DNA of 64,000 nucleotides, from the NCBI GenBank assembly GCA_027486755.1, contig JAIXOM010000031.1:62001-126000 (forward strand). Direction: 5' to 3'. Of the stretch, positions 1 through 8,312 are shown piece by piece. The notes under the pieces are model-generated. The model was given only the letters and a program-made list of their open reading frames with translations. It had not been told where the DNA came from and searched no databases. The translations under genes and the position numbers were made by a program. Positions within the stretch are counted from its first letter, which is position 1, and each line of letters begins with the position of its first letter. The stretch is from Comamonadaceae bacterium (GTDB lineage: Bacteria > Pseudomonadota > Gammaproteobacteria > Burkholderiales > Burkholderiaceae_C).

Positions 1-69
1 GCTCCAGATCAGCACGAACACCAGGGGCATGGCGCGCACCCAGGCCGAATCAGCGGCTTCGACCTTCAT
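1..69 (-). CDS. DMT/EamA-family transporter, N-terminal fragment
   Basis: Only the first 23 codons lie in the window; the gene runs off the left edge. The peptide starts MKVEAADSAW and enters a hydrophobic stretch (MPLVFVLIWS) typical of the first membrane helix of EamA/DMT drug and metabolite exporters. Its ATG overlaps the pgsA stop by four bases (ATGA), so the two are probably co-transcribed. The family call rests on the short 'LVFVLIWS' motif only, so it is tentative. Confidence 0.5.
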   Translation of the reverse strand, partial: MKVEAADSAWVRAMPLVFVLIWS

Positions 70-632
70 CGGGAGCGGGCACGTATCTCGGGAATGGCCT
101 TCTTGAGGTAATAGACCATGGACCAGACGGTAAGCACGGCCGATACCCAAATCAGCACCGTGCCCCACCAATGGGTATCGAGCAGACCCAGAAAAGGACC
201 GTTGAAGAGCAAAAAGGCGATGGCCACCATCTGCACGCCGGTCTTGATCTTGCCGATGCGGTGTACCGCCACGCTGCGATTGGCCCCTATGGTGGCCATC
301 CATTCGCGCAGGGCTGAAATCGCGATTTCACGGCCGATGATGATCAGTGCCACAAACACATCGGCGCGCTGCAGATCGACCAGCACCAGCAAGCTGGCGC
401 AGACCAGGAATTTGTCGGCCACCGGGTCGAGAAAAGCGCCAAAAGCCGAGGTTTGCCCCAGTTTTCGGGCCAAATAACCGTCGAGCCAGTCGGTCAAAGC
501 GAAGGCCACGAACATCACGGTAGCGATCAGATTGCGGCTAGGCTCGGGCAGATCGAGATAAAACACCCCCACGATTAGAGGGATCGCGACGATGCGCGTC
601 CAGGTCATGATGGTGGGGATGGTAAGGAACAT
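66..632 (-). CDS. pgsA: CDP-diacylglycerol--glycerol-3-phosphate 3-phosphatidyltransferase
   Basis: Integral membrane enzyme that transfers the phosphatidyl group from CDP-diacylglycerol to glycerol-3-phosphate, the committed step to phosphatidylglycerol. The CDP-alcohol phosphatidyltransferase signature is complete: DWLDGYLAR followed by GAFLDPVADK, holding the metal-binding aspartates (D-G-x2-A-R-x8-G-x3-D-x3-D). Several hydrophobic helices follow. The start is set at the codon giving MFLTIPTIMTWTRI, which matches the family N-terminus; an in-frame start 15 codons upstream would add an atypical leader. About 188 residues is normal. This is the only core housekeeping gene in the window. Confidence 0.93.
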   Translation of the reverse strand: MFLTIPTIMTWTRIVAIPLIVGVFYLDLPEPSRNLIATVMFVAFALTDWLDGYLARKLGQTSAFGAFLDPVADKFLVCASLLVLVDLQRADVFVALIIIGREIAISALREWMATIGANRSVAVHRIGKIKTGVQMVAIAFLLFNGPFLGLLDTHWWGTVLIWVSAVLTVWSMVYYLKKAIPEIRARSR

Positions 633-679
633 AAGCTGCCGATTTTGGCATGCTGCAGGAGCGACCTGCATGGCCACGC

Positions 680-1438
680 TCAGTGGTGCAAGATGCGATC
701 GAGAAAGCTGCGGCAGCGCTCGCTGCGCGGGGCACTGAAGAAGGTCTGGGGCGGCGCCTCCTCGACCACCTTGCCTTGGTCCATGAACACCACCCGGTCG
801 GCCACCCGGCGGGCGAAACCCATTTCATGGGTCACGCACAGCATGGTCATGCCTTCGCGGGCCAGGCCTTCCATGACGCCGAGCACCTCCTGGATCATCT
901 CGGGATCCAAGGCTGAGGTGGGCTCGTCAAACAGCATGATGCGCGGACGCATGCACAGGGAGCGGGCAATCGCCACCCGCTGCTGTTGGCCGCCCGAAAG
1001 CTGGCCCGGGAATTTGTCGGCCTGCTCGGCAATGTCCACCCGCTCCAGATACTGCATGGCCAGCTCGCGCGCCTGTTCGCGGGCCAGGCCGCGCACCCGC
1101 ATCGGCGCGAGCATGAGGTTGTCCATGACCGACAGGTGGGGAAACAAGTTGAACTGCTGGAACACCATGCCGATCTCGCTGCGCGCCTGAGCGTCTCGCG
1201 AGGCCTCGGAGCCCACGGATATTCCATCGATCCAGATTTGACCTTCGTCATGGGCTTCGAGCTGGCTCAGGCAGCGGATCAAGGTGGACTTGCCCGAGCC
1301 CGAGGGCCCGCAGATCACGATCTTCTCGCCACTGGCCACGGACAGGTCGACCCGGTCGAGCGCCTTGAAATCGCCAAATGACTTGCTCACGGACTGCATT
1401 CGGATCAAAAAATCCGCCGGCGCGGCCGAATCACTCAT
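680..1438 (-). CDS. polar amino acid ABC transporter, ATP-binding protein (GlnQ/HisP type)
   Basis: Cytoplasmic ATPase of the family energising glutamine, histidine or general amino-acid importers. Walker A is GPSGSGKST (residues 44-52), followed by the Q-loop region [10 protein letters not shown], the signature LSGGQQQR and Walker [13 protein letters not shown]. The start ATG at 1438 has a GAGGTG ribosome-binding site eight bases upstream; a GTG three codons earlier is less likely. About 252 residues is the usual length. No permease or binding-protein gene adjoins it here, so it is an orphan unless partners lie elsewhere. Substrate unknown. Confidence 0.88.
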   Translation of the reverse strand: MSDSAAPADFLIRMQSVSKSFGDFKALDRVDLSVASGEKIVICGPSGSGKSTLIRCLSQLEAHDEGQIWIDGISVGSEASRDAQARSEIGMVFQQFNLFPHLSVMDNLMLAPMRVRGLAREQARELAMQYLERVDIAEQADKFPGQLSGGQQQRVAIARSLCMRPRIMLFDEPTSALDPEMIQEVLGVMEGLAREGMTMLCVTHEMGFARRVADRVVFMDQGKVVEEAPPQTFFSAPRSERCRSFLDRILHH

Positions 1439-1486
1439 GGAAAACACCTCAATTGGAATGTGTACAGACCATTATCATTGAAGCCC

Positions 1487-2269
1487 ATGCGACTGACCCA
1501 TACCCGCTGGCCGCAGGTGCTGCAGTATCTGCAGCGCTGCCGAGGCATCATCATTCCCACCGGCTCAACCGAGCAGCATGGCCCTATCGGCCCGATCGGC
1601 ACCGACGCCCTGCTGGCGCAGGCCATTGCGCAGGGCGCCGCCGAGCGGGGGGACTGGCTGCTGGCCCCCACCCTGAACCTGGGCCCGGCCCAGTTCAACC
1701 TGGGCTTTCCCGGCACGGTGGCTTTGCGGGCCAGCACCTTGATGGCGGTGGTCGGCGATGTGCTCGATTCGCTGGCGGTCCAGGGCTTCGAGCGCTTTTA
1801 CTTTCTTAACGCGCACGGCGCCAACATTGCGGCGGTCAACGCCGCCTGCCAGGATTTTTATGCCCAGTGGAGCTTGGGCCGGCGCAGCACAAAAGCACCC
1901 CAATGCCGCCTGCGCTCCTGGTGGGACTACCCCCGCGCCGACCAGATGCGCAAATCGCTCTATGGCAGTTGGGAGGGCATGCATGCCACGCCCAGCGAGC
2001 TGGCCATGGCCATGGCCGTGCTCGGGCCCGACTATCCCCATGACGCCCAGGCTCAGGCCCAGGTCACAGAGCCACCGCTGGCCCTGCCCGAAGGCTTTGC
2101 CCGCCTGCATGGCGGCGACAACCACCTCGACAGCGCCAGCCACAGGGCGCAGTTTCCGGACGGCCGGGTGGGCTCGCATTCGGCCCTGGCCCGCCTGGAG
2201 GACGGACAAGCGCTGATGGAGGCGGCGATTGCCGACGCCCAACAGGACATCGCCGAGTTCTTCGCATGA
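1487..2269 (+). CDS. creatininase-family amidohydrolase
   Basis: Member of the creatininase/creatinine amidohydrolase fold (also MftE and archaeal FAPy deformylase), metal enzymes hydrolysing small cyclic or linear amides. The metal-site motifs are visible: TGSTEQHGPIG with Glu and His near residue 30, GTDALLA supplying Asp, FLNAHGAN supplying His, and a downstream Glu in the GSWEGMHATPSE segment. Start taken as ATG 1487 (MRLTHTRW); a GTG nine codons upstream is an alternative. The stop overlaps the GST start by ATGA, so it heads a short operon with the GST and HD-domain genes. Substrate unknown; creatinine is not implied. Confidence 0.82.
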   Translation: MRLTHTRWPQVLQYLQRCRGIIIPTGSTEQHGPIGPIGTDALLAQAIAQGAAERGDWLLAPTLNLGPAQFNLGFPGTVALRASTLMAVVGDVLDSLAVQGFERFYFLNAHGANIAAVNAACQDFYAQWSLGRRSTKAPQCRLRSWWDYPRADQMRKSLYGSWEGMHATPSELAMAMAVLGPDYPHDAQAQAQVTEPPLALPEGFARLHGGDNHLDSASHRAQFPDGRVGSHSALARLEDGQALMEAAIADAQQDIAEFFA

Positions 2270-2916
2270 TCATCCTCTACGGCCTGCCCATTTCAAGCTA
2301 CACCGCCAAACTGAGGCTGGCCCTGCACTGGCGTGGCATTCCATTTGAAGAGCGCGAGCCCGACGGTGGCTATCGCTCGCAGGCCTGGCGGCAAAAAGTG
2401 CCCATGGGCACCATCCCGGCCATAGAGCACGAGGGCTTTTTTCTCTCCGAGTCCGAGGCCATCCTGGAATACCTGGAGGAGGTGTTCCCGCAGCGCCGCC
2501 TGCTGCCCGAAGATGCGCAGCAACGCGCCCGGGTGCGCATGCTGGCCCGCCTGCACGACCTGCATGTGGAGCCCCGTGTGCGTGCCCTCTTCCCGCTGCT
2601 GCGCCAAAGCGAGCTCAGGCCGCAATTGCCCGCCTTGCTGGCCGCGTTGCAAGACAAACTCGAGCGCCTGGGCGAAGTGGTTCGGCCAGGCCCCTATTTG
2701 GCAGGGTCTGCGCCCAGCCTGGCCGATTGCGGCTTTGCGCTCAGCCTGCCGCTGGCGCAACGGCTGCTGGAGGTTTTGGGCCAGCGCTTGAGCCTGCCGC
2801 CAGCCCTGGCCCCCTGGACCGAGGCTATGGCCAAAGACGCATCGGCGCAAGCCGCTCTAAGCCCCTGGCGACAAGCCACCGAATCCTGGCTACAAATGGC
2901 CAGCCCATCCTCCTGA
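2266..2916 (+). CDS. glutathione S-transferase family protein
   Basis: Soluble 216-residue GST. An N-terminal thioredoxin-like domain (1-80) begins MIILYGLPISSYTAKLRLAL with the likely activating serine at 10 or 11. The conserved cis-proline segment is GTIPAIEH and the glutathione-binding SES motif is in SESEAILEYLEE. A helical C-terminal domain follows. Four-base overlap with the upstream creatininase-like gene implies translational coupling. In catabolic clusters such enzymes often perform isomerisation or thiolytic steps, but nothing in the sequence fixes the substrate. Confidence 0.88.
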   Translation: MIILYGLPISSYTAKLRLALHWRGIPFEEREPDGGYRSQAWRQKVPMGTIPAIEHEGFFLSESEAILEYLEEVFPQRRLLPEDAQQRARVRMLARLHDLHVEPRVRALFPLLRQSELRPQLPALLAALQDKLERLGEVVRPGPYLAGSAPSLADCGFALSLPLAQRLLEVLGQRLSLPPALAPWTEAMAKDASAQAALSPWRQATESWLQMASPSS

Positions 2917-2924
2917 TTTCAAGC

Positions 2925-3530
2925 ATGACCGACAAGCTCAGCCCTTTGATGCAAGCCGATTGGCACTACGTCAACAAAAGCAGCCTGGAAGAGTTCAGCC
3001 GGGCCGACTGGCAAACCCTGCTGGCGCAGCGCCAGGTCTACTACCGCGAGCAGCAGGCCCGGCAGGTTCTGCGCATGCTGGCCGACTCTGAACACGACGC
3101 CACCTTTGGCTACCGCATCAACAACTACCGGCATTGCCTGCAGTCGGCCACCCTGGCCCTGCGCGATGGCCGTGACGAGGAAGACATCGTCGTCAGTTTG
3201 CTCCACGATGTGGGCTTCATCGCCTGCCCCGACAGCCATGGCGAGTTCGCCGCTGCCCTGCTCGGCTGCTATGTCTCAGAGCGCAACCACTGGATGCTGC
3301 AGCGCCATGCTTTTTTCCAGGACGCGCATTCGCCCCATCACCCGGTGACCAACCCTAGCGAGCGCGAGCGCTGGCGCGGTCATCCCCACTTCGAGTGGGC
3401 TGCCACCTTTGTCGATCGCTACGACCAGACGGCCATCGATCCCCACTATGAGTGCGCCCCGCTGTCCACGTTCGAACCCATGGTCATGCGCCTGTTTGCG
3501 CGCACGCCTCAAGTGCGCCCGCTGCCCTGA
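2925..3530 (+). CDS. HD-domain metal-dependent oxygenase or phosphohydrolase
   Basis: A 201-residue HD-domain protein. Potential metal ligands appear in the order H70, H94-D95, H105, H128 and D164 or D167. This His, His-Asp, His, His, Asp set is the one expected for dinuclear iron HD proteins such as the PhnZ/inositol-oxygenase-like group, rather than a minimal mononuclear phosphohydrolase. Start chosen at ATG 2925 (MTDKLSPLMQ), eight bases after the GST stop; longer in-frame versions would run through the GST gene. It probably belongs to the creatininase-GST operon. The oxygenase reading is inference from ligand pattern. Confidence 0.72.
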   Translation: MTDKLSPLMQADWHYVNKSSLEEFSRADWQTLLAQRQVYYREQQARQVLRMLADSEHDATFGYRINNYRHCLQSATLALRDGRDEEDIVVSLLHDVGFIACPDSHGEFAAALLGCYVSERNHWMLQRHAFFQDAHSPHHPVTNPSERERWRGHPHFEWAATFVDRYDQTAIDPHYECAPLSTFEPMVMRLFARTPQVRPLP

Positions 3531-3548
3531 ATTTTTGGAGAAGTCCTG

Positions 3549-4133
3549 ATGTCTGCCTGGATACACATGATCCCGCTGGAAGAGGCCCAAGGCCCGCTGG
3601 TGGCCGCCTACGAAAAGGTCAAGACGCCGCACGGCACGGTCGACAACGTGATGAAGGCGCACAGCCTGCGCCCGCACACCATGGAGGGCCATGTCGCGCT
3701 TTACCGCAGTGTGCTGCACAGCCCGGACAACACCCTGCCCTTTTGGTTTCTGGAGGTGGTGGCTTCTTACGTGAGCATGCTCAACCGCTGCGACTACAGC
3801 CTGAGCCACCACTTTGCCAATGCGCGGCGCCTGATGGCCGACCCGGCCCGCGCCGAAGCGGTGCGCCTGGCCCTGCTCGATCGCGCGCCTGAGCGGGTGT
3901 TCACCGGTAAGGAGCTGGAGCTCTTGCGCTATGCCGGCAAGCTCACCACCGACGTGGCGCAGATGGTCAAAAGCGACATTGAAGCTTTGCATACCGCCGG
4001 CTGCAATGACGGCGAGATCCTGGAGGTCAACCAGGTCTGCGCCTACTTCAACTACTCCAACCGCCTGCTCAACGGCCTGGGTGTGACCACGCAGGGCGAC
4101 GTGATCGGCTACTACAAGGAGACCCAGGCCTGA
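3549..4133 (+). CDS. AhpD/carboxymuconolactone decarboxylase-like protein
   Basis: A 194-residue helical protein resembling peroxidase-related AhpD-like proteins. A conserved helix pair contains LPFWFLEVVASYVSMLNRCDYSLSHH split around Cys81. The usual AhpD redox motif is C-x2-C-x3-H; here the second cysteine is Ser84 (C81-D-Y-S84-x2-H87-H88), so a dithiol peroxidase mechanism is unlikely. GGAG at 3536-3539 is the ribosome-binding site. It follows the HD-domain gene by 18 bases and converges on the Bug receptor gene. Function is unproven. Confidence 0.72.
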   Translation: MSAWIHMIPLEEAQGPLVAAYEKVKTPHGTVDNVMKAHSLRPHTMEGHVALYRSVLHSPDNTLPFWFLEVVASYVSMLNRCDYSLSHHFANARRLMADPARAEAVRLALLDRAPERVFTGKELELLRYAGKLTTDVAQMVKSDIEALHTAGCNDGEILEVNQVCAYFNYSNRLLNGLGVTTQGDVIGYYKETQA

Positions 4134-4148
4134 GCCCGGGACTGCTGC

Positions 4149-5111
4149 TTATTCGGCCTTGAGGTCGGCCACCTTGGCCGCACGGGCCATGGCCTCGTTC
4201 TCGCGGGCGATGGCCTGGCCATAAACCTGGGCATTGCCGCCCACCGGATCGATCACCGCGGTCTGGAAATTCTTGATCACCTCGGGGTGCTTGACCACCT
4301 CGGCAATCTCCTGGCTGATGCGTGTGATCGCCGCCTGCGGTGTGCCGGCTGCGGCCATCACCCCGATCACCACCGCAAAATCAAAGCCGGGCACCGTCTC
4401 GGCCACCGTTGGAATATCGGGCGCCTGCGGTGAGCGCAGCGGCGCATTGCTGGCCAGCACCTTGACCTGACCGGCCTTGGCAAAGCCCAGCATCGAAGGC
4501 AATGCCGCCACCGAGAAGTCCACCTGGCCGCCGACCAGCGCCGGGGTCGACTGGCCCGAGCCTTTGAAAGGCACATGCCGCACATCAAGGCTCAAGGCCG
4601 CCTTGAGCGCCTCCATGGTCAGGTGATGGGTGCTGCCTATGCCGGAAGAGCCGTAGGTGTATTCGCCGGGCTTGCGTTTGACCAGCGACACAAATTCCTG
4701 CAGCGTGTTGACGCCATTCTTGGGGTGGGCGACCACGAAAAGCGGCGAGCGCGCGATCAGCGACACCGGCAAAATGTCTGTGCCCACCTTGTAGGGCACG
4801 GCCTTGTTGAGCAAGGGCGTTATGGACAGCATGGAGCCATCGGAGACGATGAAGGCATGGCCGTCCTGCGGTGAGCTTTGCAGCAGCGCCTGATACGCCA
4901 CCACGCCATTGCCACCGGGCTTGTTATCGACCACCACCGACTGACCGAGCCGCTCGGTCAGGCGCTGGGCCACCACCCGGGCGACCGAGTCGGGCAAGCC
5001 GCCGGCGGCATAGGGCACGATGAACTTGACCGGCTTGGTCGGATAGCCCTGGGCCATCACCGTCAGAGGTGCAAGCATGAGGGTGGCAATCCAGGATCTG
5101 CGTAGCATCAT
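4149..5111 (-). CDS. Bug-family (tripartite tricarboxylate transporter) periplasmic receptor
   Basis: Secreted solute-binding protein of about 320 residues. A signal peptide (MMLRRSWIATLMLAPLTVMA, cleaved before QGYPTKPV) precedes the classic Bug opening PTKPVKFIVPYAAGG followed by D, which forms part of the carboxylate-binding site. AGGAGA lies six bases upstream of the ATG. No TctA/TctB membrane genes are adjacent, which is common for Bug orphans. It is transcribed divergently from the phthalate-type reductase, so phthalate or a related aromatic acid is the likely ligand, by analogy with TphC-type receptors; that assignment is inference. Confidence 0.88.
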   Translation of the reverse strand: MMLRRSWIATLMLAPLTVMAQGYPTKPVKFIVPYAAGGLPDSVARVVAQRLTERLGQSVVVDNKPGGNGVVAYQALLQSSPQDGHAFIVSDGSMLSITPLLNKAVPYKVGTDILPVSLIARSPLFVVAHPKNGVNTLQEFVSLVKRKPGEYTYGSSGIGSTHHLTMEALKAALSLDVRHVPFKGSGQSTPALVGGQVDFSVAALPSMLGFAKAGQVKVLASNAPLRSPQAPDIPTVAETVPGFDFAVVIGVMAAAGTPQAAITRISQEIAEVVKHPEVIKNFQTAVIDPVGGNAQVYGQAIARENEAMARAAKVADLKAE

Positions 5112-5169
5112 CAGAGGTCTCCTTGTGGCGTCCGCCCAGCGAGCAGCAATGGGGGACAGTTACAGGCGC

Positions 5170-5198
5170 TTGCATAATGTTTAGGCGCCTAATAAAAT
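5170..5198 (+). promoter_or_regulatory. sigma70-like promoter with embedded palindromic operator (left arm of phthalate cluster)
   Basis: A -35 hexamer TTGCAT (5170-5175) and a -10 hexamer TAAAAT (5193-5198) are separated by exactly 17 bases. The last 12 bases of the spacer are the perfect palindrome TTAGGCGCCTAA (5181-5192). The promoter drives the reductase-dehydrogenase-MarR operon. The same palindrome in the same position lies upstream of the Rieske oxygenase at 11244-11255. A repressor bound here would block RNA polymerase; the MarR protein at 7428-7937 is the obvious candidate. The Bug receptor on the other strand may share control. Confidence 0.75.
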
Positions 5199-5274
5199 CA
5201 TTTTAAAGCTTTCAGGCCGCATCGGCCTCAGGATGCCCTTAATCGCCCCATCTGTCCTCAGCATTTGCACCACC

Positions 5275-6225
5275 ATGACCCAAGACACCCTGCAGGTCAC
5301 CGAAGCTGCGCCGGCCGCTCAGGGCATCCAAAGCTTTGAGCTGCGCCACCCGCAAGGGTTGCCGCTGCAGCCCTTCAGCGCCGGCTCACATATTCGCGTC
5401 AAGACACCCTCTGGGATGCTGCGCCAATACTCGCTGTGCAACGACCCGGCCGAGACCGATCGCTACAGGATCGCGGTCAAGCGTGAGGACAGCGGCCGCG
5501 GCGGCTCGGCCAGCATGGTCGATCAGTTGCAGCCAGGCGACCTGCTTGAAGTGGGACTGCCCGAAAACCAGTTCGCCCTCGACGATCGCGCCAGCCGCTT
5601 TTTATTGATCGCCGGCGGCATAGGCATCACACCCATGCTGTCCATGGCCTACCAGCTCAACAGCGAGGGCCGGCCCTATCAGCTGATTTACCTCAGCCGC
5701 GATGCGCAAAGCACCGCCTTCCTGGAGGAACTGCGCGGGCCTGAGTTTGCGGGCAAGGTCAAGGTCCACCACGATCAGGGCGACCCGGCCCGGGCCCTGG
5801 ACCTTTGGCCCCTGCTGGAAAAGCCCGGCAGCACCAACGGCCTGCACCTTTATTGCTGCGGCCCGACCGGGCTGATGGATGCGGTGCGCGACATGAGCGG
5901 CCACTGGCCCGCCAGCGCGGTGCATTTCGAGAGCTTTGGGGTCGATACCCGCGCCCAGAGCGACGATCAGCCCTTCGAGGTTTGCATCAAAAGCAGCGGC
6001 CAGCGCTTGAGCGTACCGGTGGGCAGCAGCATCCTTCAGGTGCTGCGCGACGATGGCATCGCCGTACCCTCTTCCTGCGAAAGCGGCACCTGCGGCTCCT
6101 GCAAAACCGGGCTGCTGGAAGGCCAGCCAGATCACCGCGACCTGGTGCTGATGGAAGACGAAAAGGCCAGCCACATCATGGTCTGCGTTTCCCGCGGGCA
6201 GGGCAGCCTGCTGCTGGACCTGTAG
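5275..6225 (+). CDS. ophA1: phthalate 4,5-dioxygenase reductase-type protein (FMN, NAD, plant-type 2Fe-2S)
   Basis: Electron-transfer flavoprotein passing electrons from NADH to a Rieske oxygenase. Domain order is that of phthalate dioxygenase reductase/VanB: an FMN-binding domain with RQYSLCND, an NAD domain with GGIGITPM, and a C-terminal plant-type [2Fe-2S] ferredoxin with C-x4-C-x2-C (CESGTCGSC) and a fourth Cys about 29 residues later (HIMVC). Start taken at ATG 5275 (MTQDTLQVTEA), giving 316 residues, close to the family length; a start at 5233 adds a poor leader. The oxygenase partner is encoded at 9891-11210. Also known as pht2 in Pseudomonas. Confidence 0.87.
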   Translation: MTQDTLQVTEAAPAAQGIQSFELRHPQGLPLQPFSAGSHIRVKTPSGMLRQYSLCNDPAETDRYRIAVKREDSGRGGSASMVDQLQPGDLLEVGLPENQFALDDRASRFLLIAGGIGITPMLSMAYQLNSEGRPYQLIYLSRDAQSTAFLEELRGPEFAGKVKVHHDQGDPARALDLWPLLEKPGSTNGLHLYCCGPTGLMDAVRDMSGHWPASAVHFESFGVDTRAQSDDQPFEVCIKSSGQRLSVPVGSSILQVLRDDGIAVPSSCESGTCGSCKTGLLEGQPDHRDLVLMEDEKASHIMVCVSRGQGSLLLDL

Positions 6226-6233
6226 GTGCCGCG

Positions 6234-7415
6234 ATGAACGCGCCCCTGCGCATCGGCGTGCTGGGCCTGGGCCGCGCCTTTACCCTGATGCTGCCCACCT
6301 GGCGAGACGATGCACGGGTGCAATTGGTGGCCGGTTTCGATCCGCGCCAGAGCGCGCGCCTAGCCTTTGCCCAGCAGTTGGGCGGCGTGGCCCACAGCAG
6401 TGCCGAAGCGGTCTGCGCCGACCCGGCGGTGGAGTGGGTCTATGTGGCCACGCCCCACCAGATGCACGCCGAGCATGTAGGGCTTGCAGCCCGCTGCGGC
6501 AAGCATGTGCTGGTGGAAAAACCCATGGCCCTGAGCCTGACCGAAGCCGACCAAATGATCGCCGCCTGCCAGCAGGCCGGCACCCATCTGCTGATTGGGC
6601 ACAGCCACAGCTACAACGCGCCGGTGCTGCTGGCCCGACAGCTCATTGCCAGCGGGCACTTTGGCGCGGTGCGCATGATTCACGCCATGCAGTACACCGA
6701 CTTTCTCTACCGGCCCCGGCGACCGGAGGAGCTCGATACCGCCCAAGGCGGTGGGGTGATCTTCAGCCAAGCGGCGCACCAGGTCGACGTGGTACGTCTG
6801 CTGGCCGGTGGGCTGGTCGAGCGGGTCAGCGCTGTGAGCGGCCGCTGGGACCCGCTACGCCCCACCGAAGGCGCCTACAGCGCCCTGCTCTCCTTTGCCG
6901 GCGGCGCCTTTGCGAGCCTGAGCTACAACGGCTACGGCCACTATGACAGCGACCTGCTGATGGACGGCCTGGGCGAACTGGGCCAGCCCAAGAACCCGCA
7001 GGCCCATGCGCAGACCCGGCAGCGTCATGCGCAGATGAGCGACGAGCTGGCCGAGGCCCAGGCCAAGGCTGAGCGCAACTTCGGTGGCTCGGCCTATCAA
7101 GAGGCAGCGCCCCAGCCGCCCCAATCGGCCCAGCATTTCGGGCCGGTTTTGATCAGCTGCGACCAGGCCGATCTGCGGCTCACGCCCCTGGGGGTGGAAG
7201 TGCATAGCGCACAGGGCCGGCAGTTCATCGCGGCCGAGCTGCCGGCCGTGCCCCGCGGCGAGGTGGTCGACGAGCTGTGGTCTGTCGGCCGGCTGGGGCA
7301 GGCTGCGCGCCATGACGGGCCGTGGTCACGCGCCACGCTGGAGGTCTGCCTGGCCATGCTGACGGGGCAAGCCTCGCCCGAGACCCTGAGGCACCAGGTG
7401 CCCACCCGCGACTGA
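6234..7415 (+). CDS. ophB: Gfo/Idh/MocA oxidoreductase, probable cis-4,5-dihydrodiol phthalate dehydrogenase
   Basis: NAD(P)-dependent dehydrogenase of 393 residues. The Rossmann motif GVLGLGRAF begins near residue 8, the family-typical EKP motif occurs in HVLVEKPMAL, and the catalytic-type histidine segment is SQAAHQVDVVRLL. The phthalate dihydrodiol dehydrogenase (Pht4/OphB) belongs to this superfamily rather than the SDRs, so the gene fits exactly between the reductase (8 bases upstream) and the oxygenase-decarboxylase arm. It would rearomatise 4,5-dihydro-4,5-dihydroxyphthalate to 4,5-dihydroxyphthalate. Family certain; substrate by context. Confidence 0.82.
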   Translation: MNAPLRIGVLGLGRAFTLMLPTWRDDARVQLVAGFDPRQSARLAFAQQLGGVAHSSAEAVCADPAVEWVYVATPHQMHAEHVGLAARCGKHVLVEKPMALSLTEADQMIAACQQAGTHLLIGHSHSYNAPVLLARQLIASGHFGAVRMIHAMQYTDFLYRPRRPEELDTAQGGGVIFSQAAHQVDVVRLLAGGLVERVSAVSGRWDPLRPTEGAYSALLSFAGGAFASLSYNGYGHYDSDLLMDGLGELGQPKNPQAHAQTRQRHAQMSDELAEAQAKAERNFGGSAYQEAAPQPPQSAQHFGPVLISCDQADLRLTPLGVEVHSAQGRQFIAAELPAVPRGEVVDELWSVGRLGQAARHDGPWSRATLEVCLAMLTGQASPETLRHQVPTRD

Positions 7416-7427
7416 AATAGGACCCGC

Positions 7428-7937
7428 ATGGCCAAAAAAGACCCGATGCCCGAGCTGCTGCGCCACTGGCGCGAGGCGGTGCCCGACGACAGGCTGGCCC
7501 ACCTGATCCGCGATGTGGCCCGCGCCCAGATGCGTGCGCTGCAGCTGCGTCTGGCCGAACACGGGGTGTCTTTTGGCCACTGGACGTTTTTGCGCATCCT
7601 CTGGCTCAAGGACGGCCTGACCCAGCGCGAGCTGAGCGAGCTGGCCGGGGTGATGGAGCCCACCACCTTTGCCGCCGTCAAGGCCATGGAGGGCATGGGC
7701 CTGATCGAGCGGCGCCAACTGGCCGGCAACCGCAAGAATATGCATGTCTTCCTGACCCGCGCCGGCCGCAGCCTGGAGAAAAAGCTGGTGCCGCTGGCCG
7801 AAGAGGTCAACCACATCAGCGTGGCCGGCAGCACCGAGGCGCAGCTTCAGGCCATGCGGCAATTCCTCCTGCTGATGCTGGAAAACCTCGCCGCCGACGC
7901 TGCAGTCCAGCCGCCCTCAGACACGGACGAAGACTGA
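7428..7937 (+). CDS. MarR-family transcriptional regulator of the phthalate-type cluster
   Basis: A 169-residue winged-helix regulator. The DNA-binding core is LTQRELSELAGVMEPTTFAAVKAMEGMGLIERRQ followed by the wing (NRKNMHVFLTRAGR), with dimerisation helices on both sides. It is the third gene of the operon started at the 5170-5198 promoter, so it probably represses its own synthesis and is released by an aromatic-acid ligand. The palindrome TTAGGCGCCTAA at 5181 and 11244 is the likely binding site. It lies 12 bases after the dehydrogenase gene. Confidence 0.87.
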   Translation: MAKKDPMPELLRHWREAVPDDRLAHLIRDVARAQMRALQLRLAEHGVSFGHWTFLRILWLKDGLTQRELSELAGVMEPTTFAAVKAMEGMGLIERRQLAGNRKNMHVFLTRAGRSLEKKLVPLAEEVNHISVAGSTEAQLQAMRQFLLLMLENLAADAAVQPPSDTDED

Positions 7938-8018
7938 GCAGAGACCGAGCGGGCCGCTGGACGGTGTTTGTCATTTGTACTAACATTGCGGCACTAATCT
8001 CACCCTACAGGTGCTGCC

Positions 8019-8312
8019 ATGACCGCTGTTGCATCGTCTCCTTCCAGCCGATCCGCCCGCCTCGGACTGCGCGCCACACCCGAGCAGGAGGCGGTGCTGC
8101 GCCGTGCCGCTGAGGTGAGCCACAAGTCACTGACCGATTTCATCCTCGACAGCGCCTGCCTGGCGGCCGAGCAAACCCTGTTGGACCAGCGCCTGTTCAT
8201 GGTGTCGGGTCAGCAGTATCAGGCCCTGATGGATCTACTGGATCGCCCTGAACAAGCCAATGCAGGTTTGGCTGAGCTGTTCAATCGCAAGGCCCCTTGG
8301 GATGCCCAGTGA
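8019..8312 (+). CDS. DUF1778 (TacA-like) antitoxin
   Basis: A 97-residue ribbon-helix-helix protein. RSARLGLRATPEQEAVLRRAAEVSHKSLTDFILDSA is the RHH DNA-binding and dimerisation region of DUF1778 antitoxins; the C-terminal part (LMDLLDRPEQANAGLAELFNRKAPW) is the segment that usually wraps the GNAT toxin. It overlaps the toxin start by four bases, the usual arrangement. The pair sits between the two arms of the phthalate-type cluster. Autorepression is expected from the family; no clear operator was identified upstream. Confidence 0.88.
   Translation: MTAVASSPSSRSARLGLRATPEQEAVLRRAAEVSHKSLTDFILDSACLAAEQTLLDQRLFMVSGQQYQALMDLLDRPEQANAGLAELFNRKAPWDAQ

Noticed and set aside
7968-7996. Promoter for the GNAT toxin-antitoxin pair (TTGTCA with a -10-like element)
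   Set aside because: The -35 is good, but no acceptable -10 occurs at 16-18 bases.
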